Source: DATJHM01 sp035493895 (GTDB lineage: Bacteria > Chloroflexota > Ktedonobacteria > Ktedonobacterales > Ktedonobacteraceae). Taken from it: a stretch of DNA of 11,751 nt. Shown here piece by piece: positions 1 to 6,700 of this stretch; within the stretch, counting starts at the first letter, position 1; each line of letters begins with the position of its first letter. The position numbers and the translations under genes were made by a program. The notes under the pieces are model-generated. The model saw only the letters and a list, made by a program, of their open reading frames with translations. It was not told where the DNA came from and made no database searches. The stretch is taken from positions 1-11,751 of the forward strand of contig DATJHM010000236.1 in NCBI GenBank assembly GCA_035493895.1, written 5' to 3'.

Positions 1-293
1 AGTGGTTGTAGCAACCGACGTAGATCTTGCTTTGCCTGGATTGGTAGCGTGAGGCGCTGAAGAGCGTCGATGCAATCAGCCAGCAATGTCTCGTGTGTGC
101 TCGCATTGAGCCAGAGAATCTGTTCGTATCGCGCAGAGAAATACCGGGCATACGCTCGCACAAGCGCAGTTTTGCCCATGCCGCCTGGCGCACTGAGCGC
201 CACCGGTCGCCCTGAGCGCAGCGCTACAGGTAAAGCCTGAAGCAAAGCCTCGCGGCCCAACAACTGATTGCCGGGATGATAAAATGTCGTCAT
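1..293 (-). CDS. NB-ARC/STAND-type ATPase, N-terminal fragment (cut by left edge)
   Basis: The visible 97 residues begin MTTFYHPGNQLLGREALLQ. The 'GRE' pre-P-loop segment is followed by a Walker A at about residues 38-46 (APGGMGKTAL) and by 'RYEQILWLNAST', the strand after the P-loop that is typical of NB-ARC ATPases of the AfsR/LuxR-like STAND class. Such proteins use the nucleotide-bound state as a switch and usually carry TPR or other repeats further along, in signalling or transcription control. The ATG at 291-293 is the first ATG after an in-frame stop at 363-365, so there is no N-terminal helix-turn-helix domain; any output domain would have to lie beyond the left edge. A weak AGAAGG precedes the start. 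The gene is divergent from the secretion cluster. The NB-ARC assignment is fairly sure; its biological role is unknown. Confidence 0.75.
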   Translation of the reverse strand, partial: MTTFYHPGNQLLGREALLQALPVALRSGRPVALSAPGGMGKTALVRAYARYFSARYEQILWLNASTHETLLADCIDALQRLTLPIQAKQDLRRLLQP

Positions 294-486
294 ATGCCTT
301 CTGGAGGCAGAATGGAAGCAAGGCGCAGAGAGGTGATTAAAAAGATAGATAATGCATTGCAATTAGCATAATGGGTGTACCACATGCGGAGCAATGGATG
401 AAAAAACTACTTATACTGCTTGACGGTGTGTGGTATAACCATAAATGGAGGAAATACGTTCCGACTATATACACCGCATTGTTTTT

Positions 487-548
487 TTTACCAGAATTTA
501 ACATAATGTAAACATAAATACCTTATTGTTCTTTACCGGGATTTAACA
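487..548. promoter_or_regulatory. 17-bp direct repeat pair, candidate operator
   Basis: TTTACCAGAATTTAACA (487-503) and TTTACCGGGATTTAACA (532-548) match at 15 of 17 positions and are 45 bases apart start to start. They lie in the AT-rich divergent region upstream of the vWA gene. Two near-identical spaced boxes suggest a DNA-binding protein site. The factor is unknown and chance similarity in AT-rich DNA is possible. Confidence 0.35.
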
Positions 549-552
549 GACC

Positions 553-572
553 GCAAGTAGTATTCTACTTGC
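553..572. promoter_or_regulatory. Perfect 8-bp inverted repeat with 4-nt spacer, candidate operator or leader hairpin
   Basis: GCAAGTAG (553-560), TATT (561-564), CTACTTGC (565-572). The palindrome follows the direct repeats by four bases and precedes the vWA start by about 190 bases. It lacks a T run, so an operator or 5' leader stem-loop is likelier than a terminator. Confidence 0.35.
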
Positions 573-758
573 AGAGATAGAAAATTCAGGCAGAAGAAGA
601 GCAAGGCCCCCATACGCACGTAGACCCAGTAGTGGCACGGTGAAGTGAAACGGAACTGTGTCTGCGAACTCGCTCGACCCCTCTTGCTCTTGAGAGGCGA
701 GGCGGTTCGCTTCATGCGTATGAACGCACTAGATCCAACAACCAGTCGAAGGAAGAGA

Positions 759-1520
759 ATGGAAAATACAACGCTCTATACGCAACCTGCAACATCTCTG
801 AATCCCGGGCTGATTATTTATTTGATTGATGCCAGCCATTCTATGAATGATCTCTATAATGGCACCACAAAGATGGATATCATCAATAATGCATTGCGAA
901 ATGTTATCAGGGATATGGTACGTCGTTCAATGCGCGATGGTATTGTGCAACGGCGTTATAAAATCGCAATCATCGCTTATAGTACCGTCGCGATTGATGT
1001 CCTGAGTGGCATTCGCGACCTGCCCGATGTTGTCAAGGGGGGCTTGCCGCTGATCAGCGCGGGTGGCGAAACGGATACCTCGGCGGGGTTTCTGGCCGTC
1101 GAAAAGCTTTTGCAAGCGCACATCGAAGAATTTAGATCATGCCCGGCCCCCCTGGTCTGCCACCTGACCGATGCCTTAATTACTGCCGATGATCCCTCAT
1201 CCATCGTGAAGCGCATCCAGGCCATGACCGTCCGGGATGGTCCCGTGCTGGTCGAGAACGTCTATGTGGCGGACAACATGCTGCGTACGCCCGTGCAGGA
1301 CTGGCGTCAGTGGGGTGGTGTAGTCAAGCTCCATCAACTGACGAATAACTATGCGCGTCTGCTTTTCCGTCTTTCCTCACCTATCCCGGAGCACTATCGG
1401 CAGAACATCAACAACTATGGCTATAACTTGCAGCCGGAATCCGTATTTTTCTTCCCGGGATTGCATATGGAGCTGGTGCATCTGGCCTTCGCGATCTCGA
1501 CTGTCACGCAACTGAAGTGA
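759..1520 (+). CDS. von Willebrand factor type A (vWA) domain protein, first gene of the type VII-like cluster
   Basis: A 253-residue protein that is essentially a single vWA domain. The metal-ion-dependent adhesion site is intact: D-A-S-H-S at residues 24-28 after a hydrophobic strand (GLIIYLI), a conserved Thr in GGETDTSAGF near residue 110, and an Asp in 'CHLTDALI' near residue 138. No signal peptide or membrane segment is seen, so it should be cytosolic. TerY-type vWA proteins bind partners through a MIDAS-held metal and are known to be encoded next to kinases. Here the gene overlaps the kinase-like gene by 4 bases, implying translational coupling. The frame is open from an ATG at 645 and has ATGs at 714 and 720, but ATG 759 follows AAGGAAG at good spacing and starts just before the domain. 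The fold is sure; a role in secretion is inferred from position. Confidence 0.85.
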   Translation: MENTTLYTQPATSLNPGLIIYLIDASHSMNDLYNGTTKMDIINNALRNVIRDMVRRSMRDGIVQRRYKIAIIAYSTVAIDVLSGIRDLPDVVKGGLPLISAGGETDTSAGFLAVEKLLQAHIEEFRSCPAPLVCHLTDALITADDPSSIVKRIQAMTVRDGPVLVENVYVADNMLRTPVQDWRQWGGVVKLHQLTNNYARLLFRLSSPIPEHYRQNINNYGYNLQPESVFFFPGLHMELVHLAFAISTVTQLK

Positions 1521-2464
1521 GGAATAGCGCTTTGTCCGGCTTTCATCCTGTGCCTGGTATGCAGCTTGCGCTCGGCCCGACCGTCTTTGAGTTCGTAGCT
1601 TATCCTTTATTTCCAGGAGATCGTGAGACCGTCTTTGTCGTAGAGGGTGCAGAGGGTCTAATTTATCAAATCCGCGATATCCAGAGTGCCCATTTGCACG
1701 CGCTCAAGGTCTTTAAGCCTTCCTATCGTAGCCGACATATCGCCGCAATTACGCAGTATCTTACGCGTATGGCCGCGCTTCCCGGGCTAATCTTTGCCTA
1801 TCGTTTCTGTATTACACGCGAGCAGTATCCGGTGTTACTCAGCACGTTCCCTGAACTGGAATATGCCATCTTGATGCCCTGGATCGAGGCCCCAAGCTGG
1901 GCTGGATTGCTCTGCGATCAGGCGGCCAGTGCGCGCTATACACGCGAGGAGGCGCGCAAACTGGCACAGGCAACCGCGCAGCTTCTGGCGAGCCTGGAAG
2001 CGCATGGTGTGGCGCATGCGGATATCGCGGGCGGAAATATTTTGCTGCTGCCGGGGGAGCCGCGGGTCCAATTGCTGGACTGCGAAGGGATGTATGTGCC
2101 GGGAATGCCTGCTCCGCCCAGACTCAGCTACGGATCTCCAGGCTATCAGCATCGCAATCCCGGTCCACAGGGATACTGGTGCCTGGCAGGAGATCGTTTT
2201 GCCGGGGCGATCTTGCTGACCGAAATGCTGACGTGGTGGGAGCCCACGGTGCGCGCTCGTGTCGCTGATTACGCCGATACGCTGTTCCGTCCCGAGGAGT
2301 TACAGGGACCGGGAACGGCCCTCTGGCAGACTGTGCGCAATGTACTCTATGCTCTCCATCCCGACCTATTGCGGCTCTTTGACCAGGCCTGGATGTCTCC
2401 GTCACTGACCGGATGCCCGGATCTGGCTACCTGGGCTATGACTTTATTGCCTAAATTTTATTAA
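1517..2464 (+). CDS. Protein kinase-fold protein with an altered catalytic loop
   Basis: A 315-residue kinase-like protein. Visible landmarks are a glycine-loop-like EGAEGLIYQIRD (residues 43-54), the ATP-binding Lys in HALKVFK (K64), hinge-like ILMPWIEA (118-125), the catalytic loop HADIAGGN (H167, D169, N174), DCEG in place of DFG (D188), a YGSPGYQ activation-segment end (205-211) and the subdomain IX Asp in AGDRF (D226). The usual Arg of HRD is Ala168 and the usual loop Lys is Ala171, so phosphotransfer may be weak, altered or absent, although the ATP- and metal-binding residues remain. No membrane helix is obvious. It starts at GTG 1517, overlapping the vWA stop by 4 bases. TerY-P-type modules pair a vWA protein with a kinase and a PP2C phosphatase; no phosphatase is present here. 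A remote EssB-like role (EssB has a pseudokinase fold) is possible but unproven. Confidence 0.8.
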   Translation: MRNSALSGFHPVPGMQLALGPTVFEFVAYPLFPGDRETVFVVEGAEGLIYQIRDIQSAHLHALKVFKPSYRSRHIAAITQYLTRMAALPGLIFAYRFCITREQYPVLLSTFPELEYAILMPWIEAPSWAGLLCDQAASARYTREEARKLAQATAQLLASLEAHGVAHADIAGGNILLLPGEPRVQLLDCEGMYVPGMPAPPRLSYGSPGYQHRNPGPQGYWCLAGDRFAGAILLTEMLTWWEPTVRARVADYADTLFRPEELQGPGTALWQTVRNVLYALHPDLLRLFDQAWMSPSLTGCPDLATWAMTLLPKFY

Positions 2465-2646
2465 ATGTATTGCTTTCTTGCGAAAAACAGGTTATATCTT
2501 AATGAGTACAAGAGAGCTTTGTTTTTCTTGTGTACGATAGGTGAAAGCGATCATATAAATACTGGTGATTGCTGAACAGGTCAGTTGCTATTTTATTATA
2601 GTATATTGCACTACTCTTGTAGTGCGTCCAGGGAAGGATAAGTATC
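2465..2646 (+). promoter_or_regulatory. Leader of the WXG100 gene with a perfect 7-bp hairpin
   Basis: This 182-base gap is AT-rich. It contains TATAGT/TATATT-like sequence (2597-2607) directly followed by a perfect inverted repeat GCACTAC (2608-2614), TCTT loop, GTAGTGC (2619-2625). The ribosome binding site AAGGA (2634-2638) lies 9 bases after the hairpin and 8 before the ATG. I see no convincing -35 box. A separate promoter for the WXG100 gene is plausible, since substrates are usually needed in larger amounts than machinery. Confidence 0.4.
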
Positions 2647-2961
2647 ATGGCTGGAAACAATGGTATCGTTGGCGGCAATATCGAGGGGATGCAGGGCTCC
2701 AGCAAAACAATCTCGGGTAGCGTGATCGAGGGCTTTGTCTCGCAGCTCCAGGCGATGAATGCACAGGTGCAATCTCTGGAGGGTGAATGGTACGGAAAAA
2801 GTTCTACCGCTTTCCAGGGTGCTGCCAATAATTGGAATAAGAATATTAACTCGATGATCAGTGACCTGCGCACGATGGCGAGTATTGTGAATCAGACTGC
2901 CGGTGGCTTGAGTGATGTAGATACTCAGGGTGCAGCCGCCTTATCCGGGTTTGAAGGCTAA
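2647..2961 (+). CDS. WXG100-family (ESAT-6-like) type VII secretion protein
   Basis: A 104-residue protein, the usual WXG100 length. The central W-x-G motif is EWYGKSS (W48-Y49-G50), lying in the turn between two amphipathic helices: residues about 17-45 (VIEGFVSQLQAMNAQVQSLEG) and about 53-85 (AFQGAANNWNKNINSMISDL). WXG100 proteins form helical-hairpin dimers and are exported by FtsK/SpoIIIE-type motors, acting as substrates, co-substrates or activators of the motor. The first 15 residues are glycine-rich and the tail (TQGAAALSGFEG) lacks the YxxxD/E export motif typical of actinobacterial substrates, as in many Firmicutes EsxA-like proteins. A good ribosome binding site (AAGGA, 8 bases before ATG) supports the start. 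The family call is near certain from the motif, the length and the neighbours. Confidence 0.93.
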   Translation: MAGNNGIVGGNIEGMQGSSKTISGSVIEGFVSQLQAMNAQVQSLEGEWYGKSSTAFQGAANNWNKNINSMISDLRTMASIVNQTAGGLSDVDTQGAAALSGFEG

Positions 2962-3000
2962 GCGAGCCCGGCAAGCGACCGGTGGGGTGGAGCCAGGCTC

Positions 3001-3040
3001 CAATGTCACGGAAATAAGGGGAATCCTCCCACCATTTCCG
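3001..3040 (+). repeat. IS/MITE-end-like segment, inverted relative to a copy at 9679-9717
   Basis: Starts CAATGTCACGGAAATAAG and ends CATTTCCG. It matches the reverse complement of 9679-9717 at 36 positions, with three mismatches and one gap. ACGGAAAT (3008-3015) and ATTTCCGT (3034-3041) form an internal inverted repeat that is also present, one base shorter, in the other copy. The other copy is the inner part of an element end, so this is probably a solo end or relic of the same family. Confidence 0.65.
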
Positions 3041-3071
3041 TATTCGTCGCGGCCTGTCTGCGACGAATATG
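3039..3071. terminator. Strong hairpin downstream of the WXG100 gene, possible terminator or processing site
   Basis: TATTCGTCGC (3041-3050) and GCGACGAATA (3060-3069) are perfect 10-bp arms around the 9-base loop GGCCTGTCT, extendable by a G-T and a C-G pair. No T run follows, so efficient intrinsic termination is doubtful. It could protect the WXG100 transcript 3' end, or simply be part of the repeat element. Confidence 0.4.
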
Positions 3072-3171
3072 CATCAACCTGAGGGGCACGCGGATCGCCG
3101 GGGGGCACGCGGGCGAGACAACCGGGTGCATGTGCTCCCCACCCTCGAAGAAACGCAGAGGTAGGGGCAGC

Positions 3172-3332
3172 GGTTTATCCCTGCCCGCGGGCCCCACCGG
3201 CCCCTTCGGTGTATCCCTGCCTGCGGGGCAACGGTGTATCCCTGCCTGCGGGGCAACGGTGTATCCCTGCCTGCGGGGCAACGGTGTATTCCTGCCTGCG
3301 GGGCAACGGTGTATCCCTGCCCGCAAGGCGGA
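3172..3332. repeat. Tandem 25-bp repeat array
   Basis: Five contiguous units with exact 25-base period run 3208-3232, 3233-3257, 3258-3282, 3283-3307 and 3308-3332. The consensus starts GGTGTATCCCTGCCTGCGGG and continues with GCAAC. The first three are identical, the fourth has one change, and the fifth diverges at its end (CCCGCAAGGCGGAC). A related diverged unit starts at 3172. Each unit has a TGCC/GGCA mini-stem. The period is not a multiple of three and there are no unique spacers, so this is neither coding nor CRISPR. Long open frames across it on the minus strand are repeat artefacts. Confidence 0.9.
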
Positions 3333-3374
3333 CAGAGACAAATATTTTATATTCTGGAGTATTTATAACTTATT

Positions 3375-3770
3375 ATGCCAAAGATACAACAAATGCTTCT
3401 TATTACCGTGAGGAGTGCACAACTCACCGTAGACCTCGAACTTCCAGGCGATGAGCCCGTTCAGAACTTATTGCCATTGCTTATAGATATCTGTGGTATT
3501 TACTCTGGAATCCGTACCCAGGCAAAGCAGGTGACAACTCTCTGGTCCTCACGTCCTGAGTGCAAGGGCAGACCCTTGCCGGCTGCATCCACACTCTGCG
3601 CTAATGGCATCCTTGATGGCGATATTGTATTTTTGCAAGCAGGCACTCAGCCGCCAGTGCCTTTGCTGACTTCTGCCACTCCGGCCAGTAGCCAGACAAC
3701 GGGGACGCTTCGCCCCAGTGAATATACGGGGTGGATCGGAGTCACGTGGGGGAAAGAATCGTTATTTTGA
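3375..3770 (+). CDS. YukD/EsaB-type ubiquitin-fold protein of type VII secretion
   Basis: A 131-residue protein whose first about 90 residues show the YukD pattern: a first beta strand (LLITVRSAQLTVDLELPGD), a helix with hydrophobic spacing (EPVQNLLPLLIDICG), and the closing 'STLCANGILDGDIVFLQ', matching the L-x-x-x-G-I-x-D-G-D-x-L signature of ubiquitin-like YukD. The remaining about 40 residues (PPVPLLTSATPASSQTT...) are Pro/Ser/Thr-rich and look disordered. YukD/EsaB proteins are small cytosolic accessories of Firmicutes WXG100 systems, and a homologous domain is fused in actinobacterial EccD. The position directly before the motor gene, with a 29-base gap, fits. The start is uncertain: a GGAG lies about 17 bases before ATG 3375, and ATG 3393 is an alternative. 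Confidence 0.82.
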   Translation: MPKIQQMLLITVRSAQLTVDLELPGDEPVQNLLPLLIDICGIYSGIRTQAKQVTTLWSSRPECKGRPLPAASTLCANGILDGDIVFLQAGTQPPVPLLTSATPASSQTTGTLRPSEYTGWIGVTWGKESLF

Positions 3771-3799
3771 TGGAGCGCTACTGTCTATAGAAAGATACT

Positions 3800-6700
3800 A
3801 TGCAAGGAAAAACGTTTTTTCGATCTGCACGCGAGTATCCTCCTCTGTTGCCCGCAGGTGAAATCGAGATCAATGCGCCACCGACGCTGCACGTGAATGA
3901 GGGAGGCGCACTGAACTGGTTGCAATATTTGTTGCCTGCGGTGGGTGGTCTGGGCTCGCTCCTGTTCATCTTTGCGTATCGTACCAATGTCCTGATGATT
4001 ATTGCCGGTGGGGCCATGGCTGTCTGTTCTGTGAGCTCAGGATTTATCATGGGCATTGTGCAGCGCAAGATGAACCAGCGCCAGCAAAAGCGGCAGCGTG
4101 CAACCTATTTAGAATATCTTGCGCAGATGCGCAAGCATTTGCAGGTTGTGGCCAATGGGCAGCGCCAGATAGATGCGCGCCTCTATCCCTCCTATGAGGT
4201 GCTGGCAGATCGTGTCGAAAGGCGCGAATATTTGTGGGAGCGCCGTGCAAACGATCATGACTTCATGAGCACACGTATTGGTCGGGGACCGGCTCCATTG
4301 TACACCTCATTGCGGATGAGCAATCACGATATGATGGCGCAGTTTGTCCCTGAACTACGCGTGCAGGCAGAGTCGCTCATGGCGGAATATCGCCACCTTG
4401 CCAATCTTTCCGCAACGATTCCTCTGCGCGATTATGGCGTGATAGCGATCAATGGCGGGAGCGCCCAGACGCGTGCCCTGGCGCGTGCTCTGCTCGGCCA
4501 GCTCGTCGCATTTCATTCGCCGGAGGATCTGCGTTGTCTGCTTTTTACGCCAAGGGAGCAATTGCAAAACTGGGAATGGTTCAAATGGTTGCCTCATGGA
4601 CGCTGTCTGCGGCGCGTGAAGGCGGAAAATCGCTTTGATCCTGACCATATTTGTATGTTCGCCACAAATGTAGATGATCTCCGTCTCCATTTGCAACAAC
4701 AGATTCAGCCGGAACTGGAGCGGCGACGCAGGCTGAAAGAACGCGACTCTCGCAAAGAGCAAGCGACGAATATCGCTCTGCTGCCTCATCTGGTGGTTGT
4801 CCTGGACGGCTTCGCTCCTGGCAATGCGCTCGGGCAGATGTCCGAGTTGGAGACGCTCTTTAATGAAGGCCCTGCCTTTGGCATGACTATTATCTGCCTG
4901 GTCGATGATCGTGGCCTGGAACCGGCTCAGACGCAGGTACGCCTTTCGATTTCGCGGGCGGGCGCGCTCAATTTTGAGGAGATCAAGTATGGCGGTCGGC
5001 ATCTCGAGGGCCTGATGCCCGATGCCGTAGATCCGCTGCTTTGTGAACGGATTGCGCGCAGTATCGCTCCCTTAACACTGGCCGAAGTTGGGGCATCGCA
5101 AGATCTCGCCCAGGGCATTCGTCTGCTCGATCTGCTCAATATCCCTGCGGCCAATGCCTTTGATCTGAGCCTGTCCCAGAACTGGTCTGCCAGTTCACGC
5201 CAGAATTTTTTGCGTGTACCGATTGGGCAATGCGCAAATGGCCGTCTGCTCACTCTGGACCTGAAAGAGGCGGCCGATGGTGGTATGGGACCACATGGCC
5301 TGATCGTTGGCGCGACTGGCTCCGGGAAAAGTGAGCTGCTGCGTACGCTGGTCACGGCGCTGATTATGACGCATGATCCCGAGATGCTGAATTTTGTGCT
5401 GGTCGACTTCAAAGGCGGGGCCTCATTTGCCGATTTTGGCAAGTTGCCGCATGTCGCGGGCATTGTGACCAACTTGCAGAGCGATGTCACCCTGATCGAT
5501 CGCGTCTATTCGTCAATCCTTGGTGAGCAGCAGCGCCGTCAGCGTATGCTCCACGAAGCCGGTAATCTCGATAATGTCAAACAGTATCAGACGATGCGGC
5601 AGAAGAATCCTGCGATGGAGCCAATGCCCCATCTCGTCATTGTCGTGGACGAATTTGCGGAATTGATCGCCAGCCGTCCAGATTTTCTGGATCTTTTCAT
5701 TACCATTGGACGCGTCGGGCGCAGTCTCGGCGTCCATCTCCTGTTTGCCACTCAGCGTCTTGAAGAAGGGCGCATCCGCGGCCTGGAAAGTTATCTGCGC
5801 TATCGTATTTGCCTGCGCACGTTTAGCGAGGCCGAAAGCAACACTGTGCTGGGCAAAACTGACGCCTACTATCTGCCTTCCGTCCCGGGCGTTGGCTATT
5901 TTAAGGTTGATACAGATACGTATGATCTGTTCAAGACCGCTCTGGTTTCCGTACCGTATGTGCCTTTACAGGAGCAGAATACTCTGAAGAGCAAGATTCG
6001 CATATTTACCACTGCCGGTAAACTGGTCCCGTATCGGTCCGAAGCGACCTCTGCCAGACTGGTGGCCTATCCAGCGCAGCAAAGGGATGCGGAGCAGCAG
6101 AAAGAGCAGGATCTGAGTACTGAGATGGATGTCGTGATCGAACGCGTGGCTCAGGTGAGCCGCGATGTGCAGCGACACGCAATTCATCAGGTCTGGTTGC
6201 CTCCGCTGGAGAAATCGCTCCCGCTGCGCACTGTCCTCAAGAAAAGTCAGGGGCAAGAACTGGATGGTATGCACTGGCAAGCCGCGCCACCATTCGGCGA
6301 ACTGCGTGTCCCGGCTGGTCTGATTGACCTGCCGCTGCAACAGGCGCAGGAGCCGCTCTGGCTTGATTTCTCCGGGATCTGGGGACATCTGGCGCTGGTC
6401 GGGGCACCGCAGTCGGGCAAGAGTACGTTCCTGCGCACTTTGATGACTACAATGATGCTGACGCATACACCAGACGATGTGCAATTCTATTGTATCGATA
6501 TGGGCGGCGGGCTCTTGCGCGTCTTTGAGCAAGCGCCGCACGTCGGCGCGGTCTGTGGCAAGCTGGAACGCGATAAAGTGCGCCGCGTCGTGAACCAGAT
6601 GCGTAAGGTCATTAACGAACGCGAATTTCTCTTCCGCGAGCATGGCATTGATAGTATGGCCACCTTCCGCGAGATGCGGCGGAATGGGGCCCTGCGCGAT

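Larger units (their letters stand above)
294..758. other. Divergent intergenic region, probable control region of the secretion cluster
   Basis: About 465 bases separate the NB-ARC start from the preferred vWA start. Positions 330-580 are AT-rich. They hold an imperfect 17-bp direct repeat (487-503 and 532-548) and a perfect 8-bp inverted repeat (553-572), both listed separately. I could not place a convincing sigma-70 promoter. The reading frame of the vWA gene stays open back to 645, but positions 645-758 encode a composition unlike a vWA protein (MKRNCVCELARPLLLL...), so I treat them as leader. Confidence 0.5.
2962..3374. other. Repeat-rich non-coding block inside the secretion cluster
   Basis: The 413 bases between the WXG100 and YukD-like genes hold no credible gene. 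From left to right: a 40-base segment that recurs inverted at 9679-9717 (3001-3040), a strong hairpin (3039-3071), a GC-rich stretch with a doubled GGGGCACGCG, and tandem 25-bp repeats (3208-3332). Composition changes abruptly to AT-rich at about 3335, just before the next gene. The block reads like one or more dispersed repeats inserted into the operon, leaving a transcriptional break or processing site between substrate and machinery genes. Confidence 0.6.

Noticed and set aside
645..758. N-terminal extension of the vWA gene from ATG 645
   Set aside because: The encoded 38 residues are Arg/Leu/Cys-rich and unlike the family, and ATG 759 has the better ribosome binding site. ATG 714 or 720 cannot be fully excluded.
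3172..3332. CRISPR array
   Set aside because: Units are directly contiguous with no unique spacers, and no cas gene is nearby.
3006..3341. 111-residue minus-strand open frame across the tandem repeats
   Set aside because: The predicted protein is just the 25-bp repeat read through three frames (Pro-Ala-Gly-Arg phrases), has no independent coding signal and starts inside the array.
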